Positions 25,466 through 34,677 of a DNA stretch of 64,000 bases are shown in pieces. Under the pieces are notes generated by a model. That model had not been told where the DNA came from. It searched no databases and saw only the letters and a program-made list of their open reading frames with translations. Made by a program: the position numbers and the translations under genes. Position 1 is the stretch's first letter; each line of letters opens with the position of its first letter. Source of the DNA: Lichenicoccus sp964247695 (lineage in GTDB: Bacteria; Pseudomonadota; Alphaproteobacteria; Acetobacterales; Acetobacteraceae); the NCBI GenBank assembly GCA_964247695.1, contig CAXTVI010000025.1, positions 1 to 64,000 on the forward strand. Direction: 5' to 3'.

Positions 25466-26032
25466 ATGATGGCCCGTCTCGGACTGAAGCCGCCCGCACG
25501 CAGCCGCAGCAGCCGTCGCGCGCGGCGGATCGCGATCTCGACCCTGGCCATCTCCGGCGCGCTCTTTGCAGCCTCCCCCTATATGGCCCTCTGGTCGGCC
25601 GGCTATGCCGTCAGCCATCATGATCGGGCAGCACTGCGCGGCTCGCTCGACTGGCAGCAGGTCCGGCTGAGCCTCAAGCATTCGCTCGGGCTGCAGTCCC
25701 CGGTTCGTCAGGTCGCGCAGCAGGACGAGCTGCCGGATTTCGGCGAGAGCTTCGCCACCAACGTCGCCTCCGGGATGATCGACGACGACATCACGCCCGA
25801 GCGGCTGGACGGCATGCTGAGCCGCATTCCGGCCGGCGCCCGCACCGCGCGCCTGCCGCCTGGCCACTTCACCGGCCCGGCCAGCTTCATCGCGGACATC
25901 CCGGTGGCGAACTCGCCGCCGGTGCGGGTCTCCATGCGCATCGAGCAATGGCACTGGAAGATCACCGCGATCGACCTGCCGGCATCCCTGCTGTCGCCGC
26001 CTGCGCAGACGAGGTTCGCGCAGCGAAGCTGA
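25466..26032 (+). CDS. DUF2939 family membrane-anchored protein
   Basis: A 188-residue protein with a basic N-terminus, one membrane anchor (ISTLAISGALFAASPYMALW) and a DUF2939-like domain (AVSHHDRAALRGSLDWQQVRLSLKHSL). The domain is of unknown function. ATG at 25466; a second ATG follows directly. Confidence 0.75.
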   Translation: MMARLGLKPPARSRSSRRARRIAISTLAISGALFAASPYMALWSAGYAVSHHDRAALRGSLDWQQVRLSLKHSLGLQSPVRQVAQQDELPDFGESFATNVASGMIDDDITPERLDGMLSRIPAGARTARLPPGHFTGPASFIADIPVANSPPVRVSMRIEQWHWKITAIDLPASLLSPPAQTRFAQRS

Positions 26033-26049
26033 GTTCAGACAGCGCCGGA

Positions 26050-27204
26050 TCAGCCGGCCGGCTCCTCCGCCATACGCAGCAGGTCCTCGAAGGCCACCAC
26101 CAGGTGATAGAGCGTGCTCGCCGGCACCACGTCGGCGCGCGCCTCGCCCTGGGCGTCGAACTGGTCGATCCACAGGCCCGGCACCCGCGTGCCGAGATAG
26201 GTCTGCATCACCGCATCGGTGACCCGGGCGGCATCGTCCCAGGCGCCGTTCGCGAGATGCGCCTTGATCAGCTCGGTCTGCGGCCAGGTGCGGCGCGACC
26301 GGCGAAGCTGGTGCCCGGATTTCCGGCATTCGTCGATGGCGAACCCGTCCGCGCCGAGGCCGTGGCGCAGGCCGAAGCGATACAGCGCATCCGCCTGCTG
26401 TCGGAAGTTGCGGCCGCCCAGGTCGCAGAGCCGGTGCAACAGCCAGGACCATTCGAAATGATGCCCCGGCTCGACGGAATCGCCGGCCTCGCCGTCCGCC
26501 AGCCTGAGGTCCTGGGAGAAATACTCGCCCAAAGTGCCGGCGGCATGGTCGAAGAAGCGACTCTCGAACAGGCTGGCGATGGAATCGGCCCGGTCCAGCC
26601 AGCCCTGCTCGCCGGTGGCGCTGTGCCACACCAGCATCGCCTCCATCAGGTGCATGTGCGGGTTCGACCGGCGGGGCAGCGAGGCCGGCAGCCCCTCGAA
26701 GTAGCCGCCCGCCTTCGCATCGGCCACGTCGCGGTCCAGGAACGCCATGGTGCGCTCGGCAAGTGTTTGCGCCTCGCCGAAGCCGACCCGATAAGCCGCC
26801 GCCAGCCCGAACAGCATGAAGGCCTGGTCGTAGGTGTCGCGCAGGGTGTCGAGCGTCTGGCCGTCCGGTGTCAGCATGTGGACCCAGCCCGGCTTGCCGT
26901 CGGGACTCCAGCACCGCGCCTCGACCGTCGCCAGTCCGAGAGCCAGCTTGTCGCGCGCGGCCTCGTGCCCGGAGGCAAGCGCCTGAGCGAAGCAGAAGAG
27001 CTGCCGCCCCTGCACGCGCACCCTGCGACGCGCGGAGACGTCCGGATGGCCGGCGAAGTCGAGCTGCTCGTAGAACAGGCCGTCGCTGTCGATGCCGCGC
27101 TCGATCCAGAGCGGCCAGGCGGCTTCGTCCAGCCAGCGCCGCACGCGACCCGCGGTCTCGCGCAGCCGGGTCTTGTCCGGCAGGCTGCTCGTCTCGGTCG
27201 CCAT
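26050..27204 (-). CDS. AGE family epimerase/isomerase
   Basis: A 384-residue (alpha/alpha)6-barrel enzyme of the N-acylglucosamine 2-epimerase family, which includes mannose isomerases and cellobiose epimerases. Typical motifs are VQGRQLFCFAQAL, NPHMHLMEAMLVWHSATG, PGHHFEWSWLL with its conserved histidine, and RRTWPQTELIKAHLA. The substrate is probably a hexose, but the specific activity cannot be told. ATG at 27204 is the first start that leaves only family sequence. Confidence 0.85.
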   Translation of the reverse strand: MATETSSLPDKTRLRETAGRVRRWLDEAAWPLWIERGIDSDGLFYEQLDFAGHPDVSARRRVRVQGRQLFCFAQALASGHEAARDKLALGLATVEARCWSPDGKPGWVHMLTPDGQTLDTLRDTYDQAFMLFGLAAAYRVGFGEAQTLAERTMAFLDRDVADAKAGGYFEGLPASLPRRSNPHMHLMEAMLVWHSATGEQGWLDRADSIASLFESRFFDHAAGTLGEYFSQDLRLADGEAGDSVEPGHHFEWSWLLHRLCDLGGRNFRQQADALYRFGLRHGLGADGFAIDECRKSGHQLRRSRRTWPQTELIKAHLANGAWDDAARVTDAVMQTYLGTRVPGLWIDQFDAQGEARADVVPASTLYHLVVAFEDLLRMAEEPAG

Positions 27205-27391
27205 CCACCCGTCTCCACCCGCCAGCCTCCGGCAGGCGCACCAGGCGGCCGCCGGTCGGCTTCTGTTGTCGCTGGATGTTTCTCTACCGGGACCGGCATA
27301 CCTGTCGAGAGAAACCCGAGGCGGTGCCGGGGGCGCCGCCGCATCCTGGAGTTGTGATGATCCGGGGCCACATGCACCCTTGTCTCTCCTC

Positions 27392-27406
27392 GAACAATAC
27401 GGGAAC
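27392..27406. promoter_or_regulatory. LexA (SOS) box upstream of radical SAM/UdgX genes
   Basis: The sequence GAAC-AATACGG-GAAC is, on the other strand, GTTC-N7-GTTC, the consensus LexA site of alphaproteobacteria. It lies nine bases before the GTG at 27415. A TTGTCT (27380-27385) could serve as -35 with the box over the -10 region. In that case the transcript would be nearly leaderless. Confidence 0.65.
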
Positions 27407-27414
27407 ATCATTTC

Positions 27415-28644
27415 GTGGATCTGCTCAACAAGCTCGAAATTCTGGCGGATGCCGCGAAATACGATGCCTCGTGCGCGTCGAGCGGCACCGAGAAGCGCGA
27501 TAGCCGCGGTGCCAAGGACGGCATCGGTTCGACCGAGGGCATGGGCATCTGCCACGCCTACGCGCCGGACGGGCGCTGCATCTCGCTGCTGAAGATCCTG
27601 CTGACCAATTCGTGCCTGTACGAGTGCGCGTACTGCATCAACCGCGCCTCGTCGAACGTGCGCCGCGCCCGCTTCACGGTGGACGAGGTGGTCCGCCTCA
27701 CGCTCGGCTTCTACCGGCGCAACTGCATCGAGGGTCTGTTCCTGTCGTCGGGGATCATCCGATCGCCCGACTACACGATGGAGCAGGTGATCGGCGTCGC
27801 CCGCACGCTGCGCGAGACGCACGGCTTCCGCGGCTACATCCACCTCAAGACGATCCCCGATGCCGATCCGCTGCTGCTGGAGGAAGCCGGCCGCTGGGCC
27901 GACCGGCTGTCGATCAACGTGGAGCTGCCGACCGAGGGGGCGCTGGCGGAGTATGCCCCGGAAAAGGACATGGGCGGGATCAGGCGCTCGATGGGCCGCA
28001 TCCGGATCGGCATCGACGCGGCTCGCGAGAAGACCGCGCCGGGCCGAGCGAAGCCCCGGCGCTTCGCCCCCGCCGGTCAGTCCACCCAGATGATCATCGG
28101 CGCCGATGCGAGCTCCGACCGCACCATCCTGCGCACCAGCACCAACCTGTATGGCTCGTATGGCCTGAAGCGGGTGTACTACTCCGCCTTTTCGCCGATC
28201 CCGGACGCCGCCGCCGCGCTGCCGCTGCGGCCGGCGCCATTGCTGCGCGAGCATCGCCTGTATCAGGCCGACTGGCTGCTGCGATTCTACGGCTTCGGCG
28301 TCGAGGAACTCACGACCGACACCTCCGGCAATCTCGACCTCGAGCGCGACCCCAAGCTGGCCTGGGCTCTGGCGCATCGCGAGATGTTCCCGGTCGACGT
28401 CAACCGCGCCGATCGCGAGGCGCTGCTGCGGGTGCCGGGCTTCGGCGTGAAGTCGGTCGGCCGCATCCTCGTGGCGCGGCGTCATCGCCGGCTGCGCATG
28501 GACGATCTCGCCCGCCTGCGCATCTCGCTCGCCGCCGTAGCACCTTTCGTGGTGGCGGCGGATCACACACCACGGGCGGAGCTGGACAGTGTCCGCCTGT
28601 CTACTCGGACAAGCAGGAAACCGGCGCAGCTCAGCCTGCTTTGA
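27415..28644 (+). CDS. Putative DNA modification/repair radical SAM protein
   Basis: A 409-residue radical SAM enzyme with the cluster motif CLYECAYC (Cys67, Cys71, Cys74). A C-terminal helix-hairpin-helix DNA-binding segment follows (VNRADREALLRVPGFGVKSV). It belongs to the group that travels with a uracil-DNA glycosylase family partner, as here, where that gene starts seven bases on. Its reaction is not known; a repair role is inferred from the partner and the LexA box. It starts with GTG at 27415. Confidence 0.9.
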   Translation: MDLLNKLEILADAAKYDASCASSGTEKRDSRGAKDGIGSTEGMGICHAYAPDGRCISLLKILLTNSCLYECAYCINRASSNVRRARFTVDEVVRLTLGFYRRNCIEGLFLSSGIIRSPDYTMEQVIGVARTLRETHGFRGYIHLKTIPDADPLLLEEAGRWADRLSINVELPTEGALAEYAPEKDMGGIRRSMGRIRIGIDAAREKTAPGRAKPRRFAPAGQSTQMIIGADASSDRTILRTSTNLYGSYGLKRVYYSAFSPIPDAAAALPLRPAPLLREHRLYQADWLLRFYGFGVEELTTDTSGNLDLERDPKLAWALAHREMFPVDVNRADREALLRVPGFGVKSVGRILVARRHRRLRMDDLARLRISLAAVAPFVVAADHTPRAELDSVRLSTRTSRKPAQLSLL

Positions 28645-28651
28645 AGCCGGC

Positions 28652-30136
28652 ATGCGCAGCATCGTCCTCGCCCATGAAGTGGATTTTGCGGGCTGGCGCG
28701 TGGCCGCCCGGGACCTCGCGGTCGAGGGTGTGCCACCGGAAGCGGTAATCTGGTCGGTAGGCGCTCCGGACGATCTCTTCGCGGGCACCGAACAACCACC
28801 ACAGCCAGCCACGGCCGCCGCGTTCAGCGTGCCGAGGCCGCTGGTCGAGCTGGCGCAGACGGTGATCCAGGCGCGCGATCCGGAACGTTTCGCACTGCTC
28901 TACGGGCTGATCTGGCGCAGTAGCCGGGGCGAGAAGCGCGTGGTCGAGGACGTCACCGACCCGCACGTGCAGCGGACAATCCGTCTGGCGCAGTCGGTAC
29001 GGCGCGACACGCACAAGATGCGCGCCTTCGTGCGCTTTCGCGCCGTGGAGCAGGATGACGTCACGCGTTACGTGGCCTGGTTCGAGCCCGACCACTACAT
29101 CGTAGAGGCGAATGCCGACTTCTTCGTGCGGCGCTTCGCCACCATGGTGTTCTCGATCCTGACACCGTATCGCAGCCTGCACTGGACCGGCACCCAGATC
29201 GATTTCGGTCCGGGTGCGGATCCGTCGCAGGTGCCGGACGACGACGCGCTGGAGCGCTACTGGCGCGCCTATTTCAGTTCGATCTTCAACCCGGCCCGGC
29301 TGAAGGTCTCGGCGATGACCTCCGAGATGCCGCGCAAGTACTGGCGCAACCTGCCGGAGGCAGCGGCGATCCCGGAACTGGTGCGCTCCGCGCAGGAGCG
29401 CACCCGGACCATGCTGGAGACCGCATCAATGCCACGCACCACCGCACGCCCGAAGGCTCCTCTCATCCAAGCGGGGGAGGCCGGGGAGCCCGCGATCGGC
29501 GACCTGCTGGCGGCAACGAGTCCCGCAACGATCACGGCACTGGCGCGGGATGCCGCCGGCTGCCGGCGCTGCCCGCTCTGGCAGCCGGCGACGCAGACGG
29601 TGTTCGGCGAGGGACCGCAGGACGCCGCGATGATGATGGTGGGCGAGCAGCCCGGCGACCAGGAGGACCTGGCCGGGCGTCCGTTCGTTGGGCCAGCGGG
29701 ACAGCTGCTCGACCGCGCGATCCGGGAGGCCGGGATCGACCGGCAGGCGGTCTACGTCACCAATGCGGTGAAGCACTTCAAGTTTGAGCCGCGCGGCAAG
29801 CGGCGCATCCACCAAAAGCCGGACACCAGCGAAATCACCGCCTGCGGCCCGTGGCTGGCGGAGGAGCGCCGGCTGGTGCGGCCCGCGCTGCTGCTGATGC
29901 TCGGCGCCACCGCGGCGCGCGCGGTGCTGGGGCGGACGGTCACCATCTCGCGCGAGCGCGGCCGGCCGATCCCGCTGCCTGGTCTCCAGGATGGAGGCAA
30001 CACGCAGGGCTTCGTGACCGTGCACCCCTCCTACCTGCTGCGGCTCCCGGACGAGGACGCGAAGCAGCGCGAGTACGCCGCCTTCGTCGCCGACCTCAGG
30101 CATGCTCAGGAGCTGCTCGCAGAACAGGCACGCTGA
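28652..30136 (+). CDS. Fusion of radical-SAM-linked domain and UdgX uracil-DNA glycosylase
   Basis: A 494-residue two-domain protein. The first ~260 residues match the DNA-metabolism domain (DUF4130 type) found beside the radical SAM partner. The C-terminal ~200 residues are a UdgX-type glycosylase. Motif A is GEQPGDQEDLAGRPFVGPAG, with the UdgX-type glutamate at Glu338. The diagnostic loop is KRRIHQKP, whose histidine (His387) corresponds to the one that forms a covalent bond with the uracil-excision site in characterised UdgX. CRRC and a later cysteine fit an iron-sulfur cluster. The product should bind or process uracil-containing DNA. Confidence 0.9.
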   Translation: MRSIVLAHEVDFAGWRVAARDLAVEGVPPEAVIWSVGAPDDLFAGTEQPPQPATAAAFSVPRPLVELAQTVIQARDPERFALLYGLIWRSSRGEKRVVEDVTDPHVQRTIRLAQSVRRDTHKMRAFVRFRAVEQDDVTRYVAWFEPDHYIVEANADFFVRRFATMVFSILTPYRSLHWTGTQIDFGPGADPSQVPDDDALERYWRAYFSSIFNPARLKVSAMTSEMPRKYWRNLPEAAAIPELVRSAQERTRTMLETASMPRTTARPKAPLIQAGEAGEPAIGDLLAATSPATITALARDAAGCRRCPLWQPATQTVFGEGPQDAAMMMVGEQPGDQEDLAGRPFVGPAGQLLDRAIREAGIDRQAVYVTNAVKHFKFEPRGKRRIHQKPDTSEITACGPWLAEERRLVRPALLLMLGATAARAVLGRTVTISRERGRPIPLPGLQDGGNTQGFVTVHPSYLLRLPDEDAKQREYAAFVADLRHAQELLAEQAR

Positions 30137-30738
30137 TCCGCGGCGGGCGCCGACAGGAGCGGCGTCTCGGCGAAGACGTCGATCGGCACGCCGCCGAAGG
30201 ATCGCAGCGGCAGCGCCTGGGCCGGCGGCAGACCCGACGCCTGCCCGAGCGCACTCTCCACCGCGGTGACCGTCGACGGGGCGACGGTGGCCGGCGTGCC
30301 GGATAGCAGGGCGATGCTGCCCTGATACTGCGAGGCCGAGGTGGAGCTGCTGAGGGTGGCGATCTCCTGGCTAAGATAGCCGTCGATGCCCACATAGTCC
30401 TTGAGCGTCTGTTCGAGGTCGGGCTGCGACGGCAACAGGATCAACGTCTCGCAGATCGCGACCTGCTGCAGGTCCATGCCGCGGATCCGGTCGGAGATCG
30501 CCTGCGTCGTGTCGGTGAACGAGACCCCACCGACCTGCGCCTTGATCACCGCGCCGAACGGCAGCGTGATGCCGCTGATGCTGAAGGTCTCGGAGCGCGG
30601 GTTGTACAGCTCCCGGCATACGAGGCGGACCTGCTGCAGCGCGCCGCCCGGTTCCGGCACGTCGACATAGCCGCGCATGACCACGTTGGAGTCGCAGGCG
30701 GCAAGGCACAGCAGCAGAACCACGCAAATCCTGATCAT
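30106..30738 (-). CDS. Hypothetical lipoprotein
   Basis: A 210-residue protein with a lipoprotein signal (MIRICVVLLLCLAAC; cysteine at residue 15). The remainder is Ser/Thr-rich without recognised domain; conserved-looking stretches are VRLVCRELYNPRSETFSI and QQVAICETLILLPSQPDLE. An upstream ATG at 30762 would give an eight-residue extension. The 3' end overlaps the end of the convergent UdgX gene by 31 bases. Confidence 0.65.
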   Translation of the reverse strand: MIRICVVLLLCLAACDSNVVMRGYVDVPEPGGALQQVRLVCRELYNPRSETFSISGITLPFGAVIKAQVGGVSFTDTTQAISDRIRGMDLQQVAICETLILLPSQPDLEQTLKDYVGIDGYLSQEIATLSSSTSASQYQGSIALLSGTPATVAPSTVTAVESALGQASGLPPAQALPLRSFGGVPIDVFAETPLLSAPAADQRACSASSS

Positions 30739-30782
30739 GCCTGGCTTCCGGGTCAGGGACACCGTCGACCGGCGCCCGTCGC

Positions 30783-31619
30783 CTACAGGCTAGCGTGACC
30801 CAAGGCGGCGGAGAGGCCGGTTGCCACGCGCATCCCGGGCAACGCAAAGAACAGGCCGCCGCCGCACCACCGTCCGTGCGGTGCATCGGGCCACGCCTCG
30901 GGTGCTGCGAGGATGCGGCACGAGATCCGTCCCATGTCGAACTGCCCGGCTTCGTCGATGCCGTGGTCGTAGGCGAGGTGGCGATGCGCCCACGCCGGGT
31001 CGCCGGCATCCCCGCGTTCCACCAGGTGCCGCAGCTTCCGGACCTCGAAATAGCTGCCGCCCCGCGTCCAGGCAGGCTCATCGAGCAGCCGGGGCGGCGC
31101 GGGGCGTCCTGTCCCGGCATCGGCATCCCCCGACCGGAACCCGTTCACCTTCCAGCGCGGCGCCAGCAGGTGGTGCGTGTGCCTGACCAGATCGCGCAGC
31201 GCAGAGGCCGCCGGCTCCTGCGCCCGGGCTTCGATCCGCAGCAGCAGGTCGCCGTGCCAGGGCCCCGGACACATGCCGGCGGGTTCAATCGCAGTGGGCG
31301 TAGCGAGATGGCGCGGCCGCAGCGGTTCCAGGCCGAAGCGGCGGTCGAACAGGGTGCCGCCGACCGCAAGCGTCAGCCCCGCCCCGGCGCTCGCCGCACC
31401 CGCCGCGCGCTCCGCAAGCACGCGCAGCAGCCGCTGCAGCTCCGGCCTGCCACCGGCAAGCACGTCGAAGGCTACGAACAGCGCCACCGCCGGCGCGTCG
31501 CCACCATCTTCGGTGGCACCGGGCGCTGCCGGGCGCAATTGCGCCGCCACGCCGGCGACGGCCGGGGCCAGGCCGGCCAGCAGGGAGCGGCGTGACGCAG
31601 ACACGGGGATATCCGCCAT
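30783..31619 (-). CDS. Tat-exported short DyP-type peroxidase-like protein
   Basis: A 278-residue protein with a twin-arginine signal (SRRSLLAGLAPAVAGVAA). The C-terminal half resembles dye-decolourising peroxidases: WTRGGSYFEVRKLRHLVE and the late GGGLFFALPGMRVATGL. The usual GxxDG motif carrying the distal aspartate is altered to NGFRSGDADAG, and the protein is shorter than most DyPs. Haem binding and activity are therefore uncertain. It stands alone, 44 bases from the lipoprotein start. Confidence 0.65.
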   Translation of the reverse strand: MADIPVSASRRSLLAGLAPAVAGVAAQLRPAAPGATEDGGDAPAVALFVAFDVLAGGRPELQRLLRVLAERAAGAASAGAGLTLAVGGTLFDRRFGLEPLRPRHLATPTAIEPAGMCPGPWHGDLLLRIEARAQEPAASALRDLVRHTHHLLAPRWKVNGFRSGDADAGTGRPAPPRLLDEPAWTRGGSYFEVRKLRHLVERGDAGDPAWAHRHLAYDHGIDEAGQFDMGRISCRILAAPEAWPDAPHGRWCGGGLFFALPGMRVATGLSAALGHASL

Positions 31620-31719
31620 GCCGATGCCCTATCATGCGTCGGCCGCCGCGTCAGCCGCACCGGAACAATGCCCGTCCTGTGGCGCTGACAGCGTGACTGC
31701 ATGCCGACCAGGGGGCGAT

Positions 31720-31872
31720 ATGGCCGAAGGCGAAAAGACCACCAGCAATACACCCGTCGCGGAGACTGATCCCGGCGGCACACGTCCGGCGCCCGCAAAA
31801 TCGACGCCTGACAAGCAGCCGGTGCAGAGCGGCGACCAGAACGCCAACCCGCCGCGGGGGACCGATCGCTGA
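31720..31872 (+). CDS. Small hydrophilic ORF upstream of larC
   Basis: A 50-residue ORF (MAEGEKTTSNTPV...) rich in Thr, Pro and Asn with no hydrophobic segment. It is preceded by AGGGGG at 31710-31715 as a possible ribosome site. No family is recognised. The frame is open further upstream to an ATG at 31619. It ends 27 bases before larC. Its reality rests on the ribosome site only. Confidence 0.4.
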   Translation: MAEGEKTTSNTPVAETDPGGTRPAPAKSTPDKQPVQSGDQNANPPRGTDR

Positions 31873-31899
31873 TGTCCCTCCCGAGGGCATAGCCGGTCG

Positions 31900-33141
31900 A
31901 TGATGCATATCCACCTAGATGCGATCGGCGGCGTGGCCGGCGACATGTTCACGGCAGCCCTGCTCGACGCCTTCCCCGCGCAGGCCGACGCGCTGATCGA
32001 CTGCGTGCGCCGGCTGGCGCCGGTCGAGTGCCGCCTCGATCGCTACGATGACGGCATCCTGACCGGCAGGCGCTTCGCCGTCCTCGAGACGGATCCGGTG
32101 CCGCACGACCATCACGACCCGGTCCATGACCATCATCACGGGCATGCGCACGGGCACACGCACTGGCGTCGAATTCGCGAGGACCTGCTTGCCGCCGATC
32201 TGCCGCCTGCCGTCGCGGAGTACGCCGTCGGCATCTTCGGCCAGCTGGCCGAGGCCGAGGGCCGCGTGCATGGGGTGGCGCCGGACGAGGTCGCCTTCCA
32301 CGAGGTCGGCGCCGCGGATTCCATCGCCGACATCGTGGCCGCCGCCTGGCTGATCGCGGCCCTCGGCCACGACACCGGCTGGAGCGTGTCGGCGCTGCCG
32401 CTCGGCTCCGGGCGCATACGCACCGCGCACGGCATCATGCCGGTGCCGGCGCCCGCCACTACCCTGCTGCTCGACGGCTTCGAGGTGATCGATGACGGCA
32501 TCTCCGGCGAGCGTATCACCCCGACGGGAGCCGCCATCCTGGCGTGGCTGCGCGCCACCGGCCGCCTGCGTCCGCGTCCGGCCGGGCGTCTGGGGAGCAC
32601 CGGCATAGGCTTCGGCACGAAGCGGCTGCCGGGACTCAGCAACTGCCTGCGCGCGCTGGTGCTGCACACCGGACGCCCGGAGCCCGCGACGCCTGCGCAC
32701 CGGCTGCTCACCGAGATCGCCTTCGAAGTCGATGACCAGTCCGGCGAGGACCTTGCCACGGGGCTGGACCGGCTGCGCGAGCTGCCGGACGTGCACGATG
32801 TCGTGCAGTGGGCGACCATCGGCAAGAAGGGCAGGCTTGCGGTACATGTTCAGGTGCTGGCCGTCCCGGACCGGCTGGACACAGTAATCGAGGCCTGCTT
32901 CTCGGAGACCACCACCATCGGTCTGCGCACTCATCTGGTCGAAGGGCGGGCGCTCCACCGGCGCGTGAGCCAGGTGGCGGTCGACGGTATCCCGGTGCAG
33001 GTCAAGCTGGTGGACCGGCCCGGCCAGCGCACCGGCAAGGCGGAAGCCGATCATCTGCGATCGGCCCCGGGGCAGGCCGCAAGGCAGGCGCTCAGGGGAC
33101 GTGCTGAGCAGGCAGCGAGCAGAGGCGATGATGAAGGCTGA
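31900..33141 (+). CDS. larC: Nickel pincer cofactor nickel insertase LarC
   Basis: A 413-residue protein that inserts nickel, with CTP, into the dithio precursor of the nickel pincer nucleotide. The N-terminus HLDAIGGVAGDMFTAAL is diagnostic, and a nickel-binding His-rich stretch follows (HDHHDPVHDHHHGHAHGHTH). DEVAFHEVGAADSIADIV and GISGERITPTGAAIL are also present. The gene is a single uninterrupted frame, unlike the frameshifted larC of Lactiplantibacillus. It leads the larC-larE-larB-reductase operon. Confidence 0.93.
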   Translation: MMHIHLDAIGGVAGDMFTAALLDAFPAQADALIDCVRRLAPVECRLDRYDDGILTGRRFAVLETDPVPHDHHDPVHDHHHGHAHGHTHWRRIREDLLAADLPPAVAEYAVGIFGQLAEAEGRVHGVAPDEVAFHEVGAADSIADIVAAAWLIAALGHDTGWSVSALPLGSGRIRTAHGIMPVPAPATTLLLDGFEVIDDGISGERITPTGAAILAWLRATGRLRPRPAGRLGSTGIGFGTKRLPGLSNCLRALVLHTGRPEPATPAHRLLTEIAFEVDDQSGEDLATGLDRLRELPDVHDVVQWATIGKKGRLAVHVQVLAVPDRLDTVIEACFSETTTIGLRTHLVEGRALHRRVSQVAVDGIPVQVKLVDRPGQRTGKAEADHLRSAPGQAARQALRGRAEQAASRGDDEG

Positions 33142-34003
33142 GACGATCTCCCGGGGCGACCAGGAGGCCCAGGACGAGGCGGCGCTGGCGCGGCTCCAGC
33201 AGGTGCTGTCCGGGCTGGAGGGCTCCGGCGCCGCGGTCGCTGTGAGCGGCGGCATCGACAGCCTTACCTTGTCGTCGGCGGCGCATGCGACGCTCGGCAC
33301 GGAGGTGTCCATGCACCACGCGACGTCGCCCGCGGTGCCCCCGGAGGCCACCGAGCGCACCCGGGCGCTGGCCGCGGCTCGCGGATGGCGGCTGGAAATC
33401 TTTGATGCCGGCGAGTTCGCCGATGCGGATTATCGCGCCAATCCGGTCAATCGCTGCTTCTTCTGCAAGACCAGCCTGTACGGCAGCATCGTCAAGCATC
33501 TGAACGCTGCCGGTATCATGGTGCTGTCCGGCACCAACACCGACGACCTCGGCGAGTACCGCCCCGGTCTGGAGGCGGCGCGCCTGCATGGCGTGCGGCA
33601 CCCGTTTGTGGAAGCCGGGATCGACAAGGCCGCGGTCCGTCGCATCGCCCGGCTGCTGGGACTGGGCGCGCTCGCGGAACTGCCGTCGGCGCCCTGCCTG
33701 TCGAGCCGGATCGAGACCGGCATCGCCATCGAGCCGGAGACGCTCGCCCTGGTGCACGAGGTCGAGCGCACCGTCACGCGGCACCTGCGGCCGGCCACCG
33801 TTCGCTGCCGCATGCGCGCCGACGGCATCGTCGTGGAGCTCGACGGGTCCAGCCTGGACGCGTTGCCTGCGCAAGGGTCCGGCCTGCTGCAGGAGATCGA
33901 GGCCTTGGCGCGGCGGGCGGGCGAAGTGCGTCCGGTCCGTTTCGCGGCGTATCGCACCGGCAGCGCGTTCCTGACCGCGCTTCCGCAGACCGCCGCGCCG
34001 TGA
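33128..34003 (+). CDS. larE: ATP-dependent sacrificial sulfur transferase LarE
   Basis: A 291-residue PP-loop enzyme that gives its own cysteine sulfur to make the thioacid of the nickel pincer cofactor precursor. The PP-loop is AVSGGIDSL. The sulfur-donating cysteine lies in APCLSSRIETG (Cys190). NRCFFCKTSLY is also a family motif. The start at 33128 (or 33131) overlaps the larC end by 14 bases. Confidence 0.93.
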   Translation: MMKAETISRGDQEAQDEAALARLQQVLSGLEGSGAAVAVSGGIDSLTLSSAAHATLGTEVSMHHATSPAVPPEATERTRALAAARGWRLEIFDAGEFADADYRANPVNRCFFCKTSLYGSIVKHLNAAGIMVLSGTNTDDLGEYRPGLEAARLHGVRHPFVEAGIDKAAVRRIARLLGLGALAELPSAPCLSSRIETGIAIEPETLALVHEVERTVTRHLRPATVRCRMRADGIVVELDGSSLDALPAQGSGLLQEIEALARRAGEVRPVRFAAYRTGSAFLTALPQTAAP

Positions 34004-34677
34004 GCGAGTTCAAGCTCGATCTCGAGCGCGGCGCGCGCATCGGCTTCGGCGAGGCGATCTATTGCGCCGGCAAGTCGGCAGCACAGGTCGCGGCGATCCT
34101 GGAGTCCGATCCCGGGCGCGCGCTGCTGCTGACCCGGCTGGAGCCCGCGAAGTACGACGCCCTGCCCGGGACGGTGCGCATACGGCTCGACTGGGACCCG
34201 GTCTCGCACACCGCCTGGCAAGGTGACCTGGCTCCCCTGGTGGAGGCGACCGGACCTCGCGTCGCCATCGTCACCGCGGGCACCTCCGATGTTCCGGTGG
34301 CGCGCGAGGCGGCGCGCACGCTGCGCTTCTCCGGCCACTCCAGCACCGAGATCGTCGATGTCGGCGTGGCCGGACTGTGGCGGCTGCTCGACCGGGTGGC
34401 CGAGTTGCGCCGCTACCAGGTGGTGATCGTCGTCGCCGGCATGGATGCGGCACTGCCCAGCGTGATCGGCGGCCTGGTGCCGGGCGTGGTGATCGCGGTG
34501 CCGACCTCGGTCGGCTACGGCGTGGCCGCCGGCGGACGGGCCGGGCTCGACGCAATTCTCGCAAGCTGCTCGCCGGGCGTCACGGTCGTGAACATCGACA
34601 ATGGATATGGCGGCGCCTGCGCCGCGTTGCGGGTGCTGAACGCGCTCGCTGTCCACAGCAAGGATACTCCATCATGA
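34000..34677 (+). CDS. larB: Pyridinium-3,5-biscarboxylate mononucleotide synthase LarB
   Basis: A 225-residue enzyme that carboxylates nicotinate adenine dinucleotide in the first step of nickel pincer cofactor synthesis. It shows the PurE-like fold: VAIVTAGTSDVPVAREAA, VVIVVAGMDAALPSVIGGLV and ACAALRVLN. It starts with GTG at 34000, overlapping the larE stop by four bases. With larE and larC it forms a full cofactor set. Confidence 0.92.
   Translation: MSEFKLDLERGARIGFGEAIYCAGKSAAQVAAILESDPGRALLLTRLEPAKYDALPGTVRIRLDWDPVSHTAWQGDLAPLVEATGPRVAIVTAGTSDVPVAREAARTLRFSGHSSTEIVDVGVAGLWRLLDRVAELRRYQVVIVVAGMDAALPSVIGGLVPGVVIAVPTSVGYGVAAGGRAGLDAILASCSPGVTVVNIDNGYGGACAALRVLNALAVHSKDTPS

Noticed and set aside
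27205..28812. Upstream extension of the AGE-family isomerase frame on the minus strand through the radical SAM gene
   Set aside because: The extension translates to low-complexity residues antisense to real genes; ATG 27204 fits family length.
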